Made by a program: the position numbers and the translations under genes. A DNA stretch of 64,000 nt, from NCBI RefSeq assembly GCF_030538655.1, contig NZ_JAUNTO010000001.1, positions 124,001 to 188,000 of the forward strand, read 5' to 3'. Below are positions 30,903-39,533 of the stretch, one piece after another; positions within the stretch are counted from its first letter, which is position 1, and each line of letters starts with the position of its first letter. The notes beneath the pieces were generated by a model, which was not told where the DNA came from, searched no databases, and was given only the letters and a program-made list of their open reading frames with translations. This DNA is from Paracoccus sp. (in: a-proteobacteria). Lineage in GTDB: Bacteria; Pseudomonadota; Alphaproteobacteria; Rhodobacterales; Rhodobacteraceae.

Positions 30903-32526
30903 TCGCGGCCTGACGATCCTCGGCCATCATCAGCGCGCATTTTTCCCCGATCATCACCGCAGGGGCGTGCGTATTGCCCGACACAATCGAGGGCATGATC
31001 CCGCAGTCGGCCACCCGCAACGCCGCGACGCCATGCACCCGCAACCGCGCATCCACCACCGCCATCGGGCCACTGCCCATGGCCGTGGTGCCAACCGGGT
31101 GAAAAATCGTGGTGCCGACATCGCCCGCCGCCCGCTCCAGCTCAGCCTGCGTGGTGATCGCGGCCCCCGGCAAGGTTTCCCGCGGCGCATAGCGCGCCAT
31201 CGCCTGCGTCGCCATCAGCCGCCGGGCGTGGCGGATACTGTCGGCGGCCACCTCTCGATCAGCAGGGGCGGACAGGTAATTGGGGGCGATTTCCGGCTGA
31301 ATGGTCGGATCGGCGCTGGTAATATGGCTGTGGCCGCGGCTTTCCGGGCGCAGGTTGCACACCGAAACCGTCAGCGCCGGCCAGCGGTGCAATGGCTCGC
31401 CGAACTTGTCCAGCGACAACGGCTGCACGTGATATTCGATATTCGCCGTCTCGAACCGATCTGACGAGCGGGTAAAGATGCCCAGTTGCGAGGGCGCCAT
31501 CGACATCGGCCCACGCCGCCGCAGCGCATAATCCAGCGCGATCCCCGCCTTGCCCCACAGGCTGGCCGAACGGTCGTTCAGCGTCCGCGCCCCGGTGATG
31601 CGAAAGATCGTGCGCAATTGCAGATGGTCCTGCAAATTCTCGCCCACGCCGGGCAGATCGTGGCGCGGCTGAATGCCAAGCGCCGACAGCCGGTCTGGCT
31701 GGCCAATCCCCGAATATTCCAGCAAAGCGGGCGAGTTGATCGCCCCCGCCGCCAGCACGATTTCCCCGCCCGCGCGCAGCCGCGCCACGCGCCGGGTGCT
31801 GCCCTGCGCGAATTCCACCGCCACGGCGCGGCGGTCATTCAGCACGATGCGGCGCACCTGCGCATGGGTTTCAATCCGCAGATTGGCGCGGTCGCGGGCC
31901 GGATTCAGAAACGCCTTGCGCGCGTTCCAGCGCAAGCCGCGCCGCTGGTTGACGGGGAAATATCCGACGCCCTCGTTATCGCCGCCGTTGAAATCGGTGG
32001 CGGCGGGGATGCCCAGTTCATGCGCCCCACGCGCCACCGCATCAAGGATCGGCCAGTTCAGGCGCTGCTGTTCGACCCGCAATTCACCCTCGACCCCGTG
32101 GGCATCATCGGCGGCGGCATAGTGACGTTCCGACCGGCGAAACAGCGGCAGCACATCACCCCAGCCCCAGCCCGGATTGCCCGCCTGCCGCCAGCGGTCG
32201 TAATCGGCGGCCTGCCCGCGCATATAGATCATGCCGTTGATCGAGGAACAGCCGCCCAACACCTTGCCGCGCGGATAGTTCAGCGCCCGGCCATTCAGCC
32301 CCGGCTCGGCCCGCGTCTTGTAGCACCAGTCCAGCGAGGGGTCGCCCATCGCATACAGATAACCGACCGGCACATGCACCCAGAAACGGTTGTCCGACCC
32401 GCCCGCCTCGATCAGCAAAACCCGCAGGCGCGGGTCAGCAGACAGCCGGTTGGCCAGCACACAGCCGGCACTGCCCGCACCGACGACGATGGCATCCCAT
32501 TCACCGAAATCCCAAGTCTCGTTCAT
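30892..32526 (-). CDS. GMC family FAD-dependent oxidoreductase (choline dehydrogenase-like)
   Basis: This 544-residue protein has the FAD-binding GAGSAGCVLANRLSADP near residue 15 and LLIEAGG. GMC signature 1 is visible as YPRGKVLGGCSSINGMIYMR and signature 2 as GAINSPALLEYSGIG. The C-terminal catalytic region FHPVGTTAMG and GNTHAPAVMIGEK is present. It oxidises a primary alcohol with FAD; the substrate cannot be read from sequence and no betaine genes are nearby. The ATG at 32526 avoids a long extension through an 11-bp repeat array. Confidence 0.88.
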   Translation of the reverse strand: MNETWDFGEWDAIVVGAGSAGCVLANRLSADPRLRVLLIEAGGSDNRFWVHVPVGYLYAMGDPSLDWCYKTRAEPGLNGRALNYPRGKVLGGCSSINGMIYMRGQAADYDRWRQAGNPGWGWGDVLPLFRRSERHYAAADDAHGVEGELRVEQQRLNWPILDAVARGAHELGIPAATDFNGGDNEGVGYFPVNQRRGLRWNARKAFLNPARDRANLRIETHAQVRRIVLNDRRAVAVEFAQGSTRRVARLRAGGEIVLAAGAINSPALLEYSGIGQPDRLSALGIQPRHDLPGVGENLQDHLQLRTIFRITGARTLNDRSASLWGKAGIALDYALRRRGPMSMAPSQLGIFTRSSDRFETANIEYHVQPLSLDKFGEPLHRWPALTVSVCNLRPESRGHSHITSADPTIQPEIAPNYLSAPADREVAADSIRHARRLMATQAMARYAPRETLPGAAITTQAELERAAGDVGTTIFHPVGTTAMGSGPMAVVDARLRVHGVAALRVADCGIMPSIVSGNTHAPAVMIGEKCALMMAEDRQAAISA

Positions 32527-32590
32527 GCCGCCGATACAAGCATCATGGCCGATTGCGGCGCAAGCCCCGTTAATCTGTTGTTGCGCGGGC

Positions 32591-32645
32591 TGTGTACAGG
32601 TTGTGTACAGCCTGTGCACAGGTTGTGCATCATCTGTGCAGCGAA
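32591..32645. repeat. Five 11-base direct repeats upstream of the GMC oxidoreductase
   Basis: Five consecutive 11-base units begin with TGTG: TGTGTACAGGT, TGTGTACAGCC, TGTGCACAGGT, TGTGCATCATC, TGTGCAGCGAA. The first three are nearly identical and contain TGTACA/TGCACA dyads. The array lies 65-120 bases upstream of the GMC start. An 11-base period places all units on one face of the helix, as in iterated binding sites. The rest of the 220-base gap shows nothing recognisable. Confidence 0.75.
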
Positions 32646-32746
32646 AAACCCAGCAAATGCAGGGGCTGACAGCGGCGCAGCCGCCATTACCGCGCAACGC
32701 AGCGCGCGCCCTGTTGCATCGGAATTGGTTAATCCGCCGTCCGCCG

Positions 32747-33988
32747 TCAGACCCGGCGCAACGCGATCACCGCGTTCAGGCCGCCAAAGGCAAAGGCATT
32801 GGACAGAACGGCCTCCACCCGCGCCTCGCGCGCCTCGTTCGGCACGACATCCAGCGCGCATTCCGGGTCGGGTTCCTCATAGCCGATGGTCGGCGCGATG
32901 ATCCCGTCGCGCAGCGCCATGATACAGGCCAGCAATTCCACCGCGCCGGTGCCGCCGATCAGATGGCCGTGCATAGATTTTGTAGATGAAATCATCAGCT
33001 TATCGGCGTGATGGCCAAAGGCATGGGCGACGGCGGCGCATTCGGTCTTGTCATTGGCGGCGGTGCCGGTGCCATGCGCGTTGATATAGCCAACGTCCTC
33101 GGGGTTCATGCCAGCATCACGCATCGCGCCGGTGATCGCCCGTTCGGCCCCGATGGCCGAGGGCATGACAATATCCTGCGCATCCGAAGACATAGCGAAT
33201 CCAACCACTTCGGCCAGAATATCGGCGCCGCGCGCGCGGGCATGTTCATAATCCTCGAACACGAAAACCCCCGCGCCTTCGCCCTGCACCATGCCGTTGC
33301 GATTGGCGCTGAACGGGCGGCAGGCATCCTTGGACATGACGCGCAGCCCCTCCCACGCCTTGACGCCGCCGAAACACAGCATCGCCTCGGACCCGCCGGT
33401 CAGGGCGGCACGCACCGCGCCCGAACGGACCATCTGGAACGCCAGCCCCATGGCGTGATTGGAACTGGCGCAGGCGGTTGAAACCGAAAAGGACGGTCCC
33501 AGCAGGCCGAACTCCATCGACAGCAGGCTGGCCGCCGCGTTGTTCATCAGCCGCGGGATGACAAAGGGGTGAACCCGGTTCTTCCCTTCTTCGTAAACGG
33601 TGCGGTAATTATCGTCCCAGGTGTTGACCCCGCCGCCAGCGGTGCCCAGAACCACGCCGGAATGGGCACCCAGCTCGCCCTCGAACGACAGGCCCGATTG
33701 CGCGACGGCCTGCTTGGCCGCCAACAGGGTGAACTGAGAAAACTTGTCATACAGAACGATCTGCTGACGATTGAAATAGGTCTCGGGCTGCCAGTCATGC
33801 ACCTGCCCGCCGATCTGCACCGACAGCCGGTCCACATCGCGAAAGTTCAGCCGGGTGATGCCGCAGCGGCCTTCGCGCAGCGCCTCGAACGTGCCGGGCA
33901 CGTCGCGGGCCAGCGCATTGATCGTGCCCGCGCCGGTGATGACAACACGGCGCGGCCCGCCAGTGGTCGCCAAGGCCCCCGCGCTCAT
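32747..33988 (-). CDS. Beta-ketoacyl-ACP synthase (FabF-like)
   Basis: This 413-residue thiolase-fold condensing enzyme has the active-site Cys in STACASSNHA (Cys173) and the two His in NAHGTGTAAND and TKSMHGHLIGGTG. It extends acyl-ACP with malonyl-ACP. It is coupled by four bases to its own acyl carrier protein gene and preceded by lpxD, so it probably serves a dedicated envelope-lipid acyl chain rather than bulk fatty acid synthesis. That role is inference from context. Confidence 0.88.
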   Translation of the reverse strand: MSAGALATTGGPRRVVITGAGTINALARDVPGTFEALREGRCGITRLNFRDVDRLSVQIGGQVHDWQPETYFNRQQIVLYDKFSQFTLLAAKQAVAQSGLSFEGELGAHSGVVLGTAGGGVNTWDDNYRTVYEEGKNRVHPFVIPRLMNNAAASLLSMEFGLLGPSFSVSTACASSNHAMGLAFQMVRSGAVRAALTGGSEAMLCFGGVKAWEGLRVMSKDACRPFSANRNGMVQGEGAGVFVFEDYEHARARGADILAEVVGFAMSSDAQDIVMPSAIGAERAITGAMRDAGMNPEDVGYINAHGTGTAANDKTECAAVAHAFGHHADKLMISSTKSMHGHLIGGTGAVELLACIMALRDGIIAPTIGYEEPDPECALDVVPNEAREARVEAVLSNAFAFGGLNAVIALRRV

Positions 33989-34251
33989 GCGGATTTTTCA
34001 GCGACGAGCCGTTCCACGGCAGAGATGATCGCGCCCATCGAGGAAATGTCGAAATCGGATTGTTCCGGTTCGTTGGCGTTGAAGGGGATCGAGATGTCGA
34101 ATTCTTCCTCGATGGCAAAAATCGATTCGACCAGCCCAAGGCTGTCGATGCCCAATTCTTCGGGTGTGGCCTGATCGGTGATCTGGTCGGGTTCCAGCAT
34201 CGCCTGTTCAGCAATGATTTCGCGGATTCGGGTTTTCACATCTTGAGTCAT
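33985..34251 (-). CDS. Acyl carrier protein
   Basis: This 88-residue acidic protein has the phosphopantetheine attachment site GIDSLGLVE, with Ser37. The C-terminal third is longer and different from housekeeping AcpP, pointing to a specialised ACP such as those used for lipid A or very-long-chain acids in alphaproteobacteria. It lies between lpxD and its partner ketosynthase. Confidence 0.87.
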   Translation of the reverse strand: MTQDVKTRIREIIAEQAMLEPDQITDQATPEELGIDSLGLVESIFAIEEEFDISIPFNANEPEQSDFDISSMGAIISAVERLVAEKSA

Positions 34252-34263
34252 GTTGGCCTCCGG

Positions 34264-35355
34264 TCAGCCCTTGTCCATCAATTTTGTAACGATTTTCTGA
34301 AGCTCGGCCACGGTCGCGGCGATCCGTGGCAGGCGGCGCATGGATTTCTGAATATCCATCTGCGTTTCCATCTTGACCGCCGGGTTGCCCAGAATGACGC
34401 GCCCGGCCGGCACGCGGGTAAAGATCTTGGTTGCACCGCCGGCGATCACATCGTCGCCGATCTCGATGTTATCCGACACGCCGACCTGACCTGCCAGCAC
34501 CACCCGGTCGCCGATGCGTGACGACCCGGCCACGCCGACCAGCCCGCACAGCAGACAATCCTGCCCGATGATGACGTTGTGGCCGATCTGAACCAAACTG
34601 TCCACTTTGGTGCCCGATCCGATGCGCGTAGACCGGATCGTGCCGCGGTCAACGGTGGAATTCGCGCCGATTTCCACGTCGTCGCCCAGTTCAACCGCGC
34701 CAAGGCTGTGAATACGGTGCCATTTCTGCTGGCGGATATGATCGCGCTCGCCCAGATTACGGCGCATTTCCTCGACCCCGGATTCCTCGGGGGTCACGAA
34801 GGAAAAGCCGTCGCCACCGATCACCGCGCCGGGCTGCACGATCAGCCGATCGCCCGCGACGACGCCATGGCAGATGCGCGCGCCCTCAAGGATCAGCGCA
34901 TCCGCCCCGATCCGTGCCCCCGCACCGACGCTGGCATGGGCGGCAATACGCGCGCGCGGCCCGATCTGCGCATCCGGACCGATAACAGCCAGCGGACCGA
35001 CCGCCGCCCCTTCGCCCAGCTGCGCGGTCGGGTCAATCACGGCACTGGGGTGAATGCCGGGCGCGATGCCGGGGCCGGGGTCAAAGGCACGCGTCAGCCC
35101 CGCCATAACCAGCCGGGGACGCGGCGCAAAGATGGCGGCGGCAAGGCCATATTCGGCGGGGTCCATCCCCTCGGCCAGAATGGCGATGGCGCCCGGCTTC
35201 AGCGTCGCGGCGTATTTCGGCGCCATGGCCAGCGCGATCTGATCGGCCTGCGCCGCGCCCGGTTCTGCCGCGCCGGTAATGGCCAGAGACAGATCGCCCC
35301 ACGCCCGCGCATCCAGTGCGCGGGCCAGTTCATCAACAGTGACAGTTTTGGTCAT
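34264..35355 (-). CDS. lpxD: LpxD-type UDP-3-O-acylglucosamine N-acyltransferase
   Basis: This 363-residue protein has an N-terminal uridine-binding domain and a left-handed beta-helix of hexapeptide repeats (ending VVLAGQVGVSDNIEIGDDV). The catalytic His region is KVDSLVQIGHNVIIG. LpxD transfers a 3-hydroxyacyl chain from ACP to lipid A precursor. It lies outside the usual bamA-lpxD-fabZ-lpxA cluster and next to its own ACP and ketosynthase, so it may be a second LpxD for a special acyl chain. Confidence 0.87.
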   Translation of the reverse strand: MTKTVTVDELARALDARAWGDLSLAITGAAEPGAAQADQIALAMAPKYAATLKPGAIAILAEGMDPAEYGLAAAIFAPRPRLVMAGLTRAFDPGPGIAPGIHPSAVIDPTAQLGEGAAVGPLAVIGPDAQIGPRARIAAHASVGAGARIGADALILEGARICHGVVAGDRLIVQPGAVIGGDGFSFVTPEESGVEEMRRNLGERDHIRQQKWHRIHSLGAVELGDDVEIGANSTVDRGTIRSTRIGSGTKVDSLVQIGHNVIIGQDCLLCGLVGVAGSSRIGDRVVLAGQVGVSDNIEIGDDVIAGGATKIFTRVPAGRVILGNPAVKMETQMDIQKSMRRLPRIAATVAELQKIVTKLMDKG

Positions 35356-35388
35356 CGGCTCAACCCTTTCGGGGCAGTGGTAGCCGGT

Positions 35389-37017
35389 TCAGGCGTCAGG
35401 TTCCAGCCCGGCCTTGGCCATCGCCTGCCACACGGTGGCATCGCGCCCATAGACATCATGATAGAACCGCATCTGCCCGCTGTCGTCGGGAAAAGCCGTG
35501 AAATAGACCAGATGCACCGGCACGAACGGCGTCAGCTTGAGATAGGTTTCCCGCCCGCTGTCACGCGCACGCTGAAACATGCGCTGCGGATTGTCGGTTT
35601 GCTGCGACAACAGCAGATGCGCAAAATCTATCGGATCGCGCAACCGCACACAGCCGTTCGAAAAGGCGCGGGCAGATTCGCCGAACAGCCCCTTGGAGGG
35701 CGTGTCGTGCAGATAGATGTTCCACTGGTTCGGAAAGATGAATTTGACGATGCCCAAGGCGTTGTCATCGCTGGGTTTCTGCCGCAACCGATAGGGAAAG
35801 CTGCGCGCGGTATAGCGGCCAAAGTCGATCTGGTCGCGCGGCACCACCCTGCCCCGGCGATCCACCACATCCAGATGCGCAAAGGCGTTGCGGTTCTGTT
35901 GCAAGCGCGGGAAATAATCGCGCGCGAACATCCCCGGCGGCACGTTCCAGCTGGGGTTCACGACAACATATTCCATCTCGTCGGAAAATTCCGGCGTCTG
36001 CATGTCGTCGCTGGTCTTGCCCATCACGGCGCGGGTCTGAAAGATTTCCTGCCCGCCGTCGAACACGCGCACCATATAGTCGGGAATATTCACCCAGACA
36101 TGGCGCGCGTTCAGATCATGATCGCCCATCCAGCGAAACCGTTCCAGCGCGATCAGGATGGCGCGGGTCTGCCGGTCGGCGCCCGTGTTCAGGCGCTGAA
36201 TGGTGCGCGGCCCGGCGATGCCATCGGCGGGCAGACCGGCAGCCTGCTGATAGGCCAGCACCGCCTGCGACAATCCTTCGTCATACAGCGCCGGGTCCGC
36301 CGCCGGGCCAGCGTCGAACCCGATCGAGGCCAGACGCAGCCGCAGGTCCGCCAGACGCGGGTCGCGGGCACCATCGCGCCACAGCCCTTCGGGGGCGGCG
36401 GGCGTGCCTGCGGGGGCGATCAGCCGCGCACGCTGCGCCAATGCGCCCTGCAAGACACGATAGCGGCGATCTTTCGGCCCCAGCCCCGACAGAAAGCGGG
36501 CGGGGTCCGGGCTGGCAGCGAAATCGCGTAGATTGTCGGCGACGGCACGGCGCGACACTTGACGGTGGATCTGCGGATCAGCGGATTGCGGACGCACCAT
36601 CCCGCCGGTCAGATCGGAAATCACCCGCGCCAGAATACGCGCGTGCAGCACCTCGCCTTCCAGGCTGGCGGGATCGGCACCGGCCAGCGCATCAGCGCGG
36701 TAACGGGACAGGGGCAGCCCGTGGTCGGGCATCGCCGCAACAGCGGCTTGCAGCGCGGCGGCACGGGCAGCACCCCCTGGCCCGCCGAAAATCGAGCGCA
36801 GCCCGTTGCTGCCATAATAAGCTGCAAGATCGGCATTGCCTGCCACAGCGGTCGCCAAGGCCATTTCATCCGCGGTGAAATCCAGCCGGGGGGCCGCCTG
36901 CGCGCCAGTCATCATCACCTGCGGCACCTGCGCCGCAGCGGGCAAGGTCCACGCCGCCGCAACCCCGAACGCGGCGACCCGAATCCATGTGGAAACGCCT
37001 GAAACGACAAAACTCAT
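35389..37017 (-). CDS. L,D-transpeptidase (YcbB/LdtD-like)
   Basis: This protein of about 542 residues has a signal peptide ending at LPAAAQ and a peptidoglycan-binding domain near SQAVLAYQQAAGLPADGIAG. The C-terminal YkuD catalytic domain has IYLHDTPSKGLFG followed by SNGCVRLRD, which carries the nucleophile Cys. It would form 3-3 cross-links or attach proteins to peptidoglycan in the periplasm. The ATG at 37017 is chosen; one at 37044 would add nine residues. The gene leads the lpxD-acp-KAS operon 33 bases downstream. Confidence 0.86.
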   Translation of the reverse strand: MSFVVSGVSTWIRVAAFGVAAAWTLPAAAQVPQVMMTGAQAAPRLDFTADEMALATAVAGNADLAAYYGSNGLRSIFGGPGGAARAAALQAAVAAMPDHGLPLSRYRADALAGADPASLEGEVLHARILARVISDLTGGMVRPQSADPQIHRQVSRRAVADNLRDFAASPDPARFLSGLGPKDRRYRVLQGALAQRARLIAPAGTPAAPEGLWRDGARDPRLADLRLRLASIGFDAGPAADPALYDEGLSQAVLAYQQAAGLPADGIAGPRTIQRLNTGADRQTRAILIALERFRWMGDHDLNARHVWVNIPDYMVRVFDGGQEIFQTRAVMGKTSDDMQTPEFSDEMEYVVVNPSWNVPPGMFARDYFPRLQQNRNAFAHLDVVDRRGRVVPRDQIDFGRYTARSFPYRLRQKPSDDNALGIVKFIFPNQWNIYLHDTPSKGLFGESARAFSNGCVRLRDPIDFAHLLLSQQTDNPQRMFQRARDSGRETYLKLTPFVPVHLVYFTAFPDDSGQMRFYHDVYGRDATVWQAMAKAGLEPDA

Positions 37018-37144
37018 AACAACCCCGAATGATGTGATTCGCATTTGTGCCACCGACTGCGGCGCAGCGTCCATACTGACACGCTGAAAAAGTCAAGGGG
37101 GCGTTACCGCACGGCAACATCACACGCCAGCCCTCGGGAATGAG

Positions 37145-37160
37145 TTAAGAAATGATTAAC
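37145..37160. promoter_or_regulatory. CtrA-like binding motif
   Basis: TTAAGAAATGATTAAC is an exact TTAA-N7-TTAAC, the CtrA consensus. It lies 129 bases upstream of the L,D-transpeptidase start and 174 bases upstream of the DUF882 start. The 316-base gap that contains it has no gene. Confidence 0.55.
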
Positions 37161-37266
37161 AACCCGCAGTTGATCGGCGGGATTCCGCCCAAACCGGCGG
37201 GCCAGTGCCGTGCCGGGAACTAAACGGTTCCCAGTAGCAGGAAAATTTGACACATTCTTAACTAAT

Positions 37267-37280
37267 CCCGGTTAACCGGG
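37267..37280. promoter_or_regulatory. Perfect 14-base palindrome before the DUF882 gene
   Basis: CCCGGTTAACCGGG is fully self-complementary and ends 53 bases before the DUF882 ATG. It could be an operator for that promoter; no known regulator was matched. Confidence 0.55.
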
Positions 37281-37333
37281 GAATCGCCGCGCAAATGTGG
37301 CACTCAAGAAACAAGCAGGACAGGCGATCCGAC

Positions 37334-37897
37334 ATGACCATGAATCTTCTGAACCGCCGCGGCCTTTTGGGCGTGTTTGCCGCAACGTCCGTTGCCGCCG
37401 CGCCCGTGATGGCCAATGCCTTCGGTTTTCTGCGGGGCGCGGGCGACATGCGCCGCATCAAGATGTATTCCGGCCGGACCGGCGAAAGCGTTGATGTCGT
37501 TTATTGGGTGGATGGCAAATACATCCGCGAGGCCCTGAACGAGATCAACATCTTTATGCGTGACTGGCGCACCGGCCAGGCCATCGGCATCGACCCCCGC
37601 ACCATCGACATCGCCTCGGCCTCAGCCCGGCTGATGCAGACCAACGAACCCTACATGATGCTGTCGGGCTATCGTTCGCCGCAGACCAACAACATGCTGC
37701 GCCGGACCATGGGCGGCGGCGTTGCCCGCAACTCGCTGCATCTGGTCGGCAAGGCCGCCGACATGCGGATGAAGTCGCGCTCGGTGAACCAGATGTATCA
37801 GGCGGCGGTCGCCTGCCGCGCCGGCGGTGTCGGCAAATACAGCCGCTCGAACTTTGTGCATATGGACTGCGGGCAGGTTCGTCAGTGGGGTTCGTAA
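37334..37897 (+). CDS. DUF882/YcbK family exported peptidase-like protein
   Basis: This 187-residue protein has a twin-arginine-like signal (LNRRGLLGVFAATSVAAA) and a M15-type metallopeptidase fold. Likely zinc ligands are the His and Asp of HLVGKAADMR and the His of NFVHMDCGQ. YcbK proteins are predicted murein endopeptidases and in E. coli neighbour the L,D-transpeptidase ycbB. Here it is divergent from an L,D-transpeptidase, which supports a cell-wall role. The ATG at 37334 places the arginines correctly. Confidence 0.86.
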   Translation: MTMNLLNRRGLLGVFAATSVAAAPVMANAFGFLRGAGDMRRIKMYSGRTGESVDVVYWVDGKYIREALNEINIFMRDWRTGQAIGIDPRTIDIASASARLMQTNEPYMMLSGYRSPQTNNMLRRTMGGGVARNSLHLVGKAADMRMKSRSVNQMYQAAVACRAGGVGKYSRSNFVHMDCGQVRQWGS

Positions 37898-38151
37898 CCC
37901 CGATAGAATCAGTCTTGGTTGAACCGGCCCGTCTGCATCTTGCGGCGGGCTGTTTCATTGACAAAAAGACAAATGGCCGCACCCGCAGATTGCAGTTCCG
38001 GCAACGTTACTGGTTTTGGGATGCGCTGTCGCAGGCATATAGATCTTATTAACCATGATTCATTAGTCTGCCCGTTGATTTTCTATTGTCAACCCAACCA
38101 ACACCGGCAATTTTGAAAGTGAAAGCGCAGTATTTCATAGGTTTATCCCAA

Positions 38152-38739
38152 ATGACCCCCGCACAAGGCCGGAAATTAAAGACGGCGCGAAAGATACAGG
38201 CAGCGGCGATGCGGCTTGCCAGTCAGGATGGTATGGCCGGTCTCACGGCCGAAGCGATCGCGCGCGAGGCAGGTATCAGCACACGGACCTTCTTCAACTA
38301 TTACCCATTCAAAGAGGCGGCCTTGATGGGGCCGCCGCCCGATTATCCCGCCGATGCCGCCGAACAGTTCGTCGAGGGGCGCGGTCGTCTGATCGACGAC
38401 CTGCACAAGCTGATGGAACATCACCTTGGCCGTTTTGCGGACGAAAGGGACCAGCTGGCCGCCGTTTTGCGCCTTGCCGAAACCGATGCCAAGCTGGCGG
38501 CGATGTATCAGAACACCCAGAACCTGCGCCGCGCTGAAATGGCCACGCTGCTGTTTCGCCGTGTGCCGCGCGCCGACCCGGTTCTGGTAGCGATCCTGTC
38601 CTCGGCTATCACCGCCGCGATTGAGCGCGCGCTGGTGGACTGGGCCGAGGGACGGCAGGACAATATCATCGCGACCGGGCTGGTCTATCTGGAAAAAATC
38701 GGCCCTGCCGTCGGGATGCTGAACCGCAAACCCGACTGA
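38152..38739 (+). CDS. TetR family regulator
   Basis: This 195-residue protein has a helix-turn-helix (LTAEAIAREAGISTRTFFNYYPFKEAAL) in its first 70 residues and a helical ligand domain without recognised family. The start is uncertain: an ATG at 38152 with only a weak TAGG upstream, or a TTG at 38086. The gene stands alone between the DUF882 gene and the kup remnant; its target is unknown. Confidence 0.75.
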   Translation: MTPAQGRKLKTARKIQAAAMRLASQDGMAGLTAEAIAREAGISTRTFFNYYPFKEAALMGPPPDYPADAAEQFVEGRGRLIDDLHKLMEHHLGRFADERDQLAAVLRLAETDAKLAAMYQNTQNLRRAEMATLLFRRVPRADPVLVAILSSAITAAIERALVDWAEGRQDNIIATGLVYLEKIGPAVGMLNRKPD

Positions 38740-38757
38740 CGACCCGCGCGTCGGCAA

Positions 38758-39495
38758 TCAGATGTTGATCTGCTGGCCCCACCCGGTTGGACGGCAGGCG
38801 TGCAAGTTCACTGGCCCGAACACGCTTTTGCACAGCGACACAGACGAGCCGGGCGGCCCTTCCAGCATCAGCCGCGCCTTGCCCACGCGCAGAATGCGGC
38901 GGTTTCGGTGCCAGCTGGTCTGGATGATGCCGAACTTGTGCCCCGGCCCACGCGATCCCGCCAGCGCGCGGCGCATTGGGCGGTTCCACAGAACCAAAGC
39001 GCAGACAGAATCCGGGGCCGATCTGCTGGAAAGGGAATGCCAATATCCCCGTCACCGCAATGCCATAGGCATTGGCCTACGATTCAGATGAACCACAACC
39101 ATCAACGCCACGGCCCTTCCGATGACGGCCAGAAACACCGCCCCGGCACCGGCAGCGCACCAAAGCCGTTGTGCGGCAGCGCCCGTCACGGTTTCAGCCC
39201 CCGAAATGCGCCCGTTATCCGTGACATGGCTGGCCCCAGTCGCATCACCGGCCCGCCAGCCGCGACACCGCCTCGGCCCCTGACCAACCAGCGCCCGCAC
39301 GATACCCAAAGGGTTTGCCGTCAAAGCCGAGGGCAGCCCCCCTCGACCGTCGACAACAGCGGACTGGCCGGTGTAATCACCTTATCGCCAAAGACAGCAG
39401 CACGACGACGATGTTTCGGCCCACCCCGCGCGCGCCAGCGATTCGCGCAGCGTGTAGCGGGCCGATGTCGCTAGGGCCAGCATAGCCGCACAGCC
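38758..39495 (-). pseudogene. kup: Decayed kup-type potassium transporter gene
   Basis: On the minus strand, pieces of Kup/HAK protein appear in order but in different frames. ATSARYTLRESLA is at about 39430-39475 (compare GDIGTSPLYTLRESL in the family). GDKVITPASPLLSTVEGG is at about 39340-39389, ANAYGIAVTGIL at 39041-39076, and LPSNRV with a GQQINI end near 38758-38800. Stops and frameshifts separate them, and spacings are far shorter than in the roughly 630-residue protein, so large internal parts are deleted. This explains the otherwise empty 800-base stretch. Confidence 0.75.
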
Positions 39496-39533
39496 CACCC
39501 ATCGCGGAACACAAAAGTCGGCGCAAGCGCCCC

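Noticed and set aside
32591..32645. TGTG repeats as DnaA boxes or a replication origin
   Set aside because: TTATNCACA-type boxes are not present, no dnaA, repABC or parAB gene is nearby, and there is no AT-rich unwinding region.
32527..32697. 57-codon extension of the GMC oxidoreductase
   Set aside because: It translates through the direct-repeat array, has no signal sequence, and precedes a standard family N-terminus at the ATG at 32526.
38666..39324. Several 80-130 codon frames in the kup remnant region on both strands
   Set aside because: None shows a full protein family; the Kup fragments span several frames, indicating a pseudogene rather than new genes.
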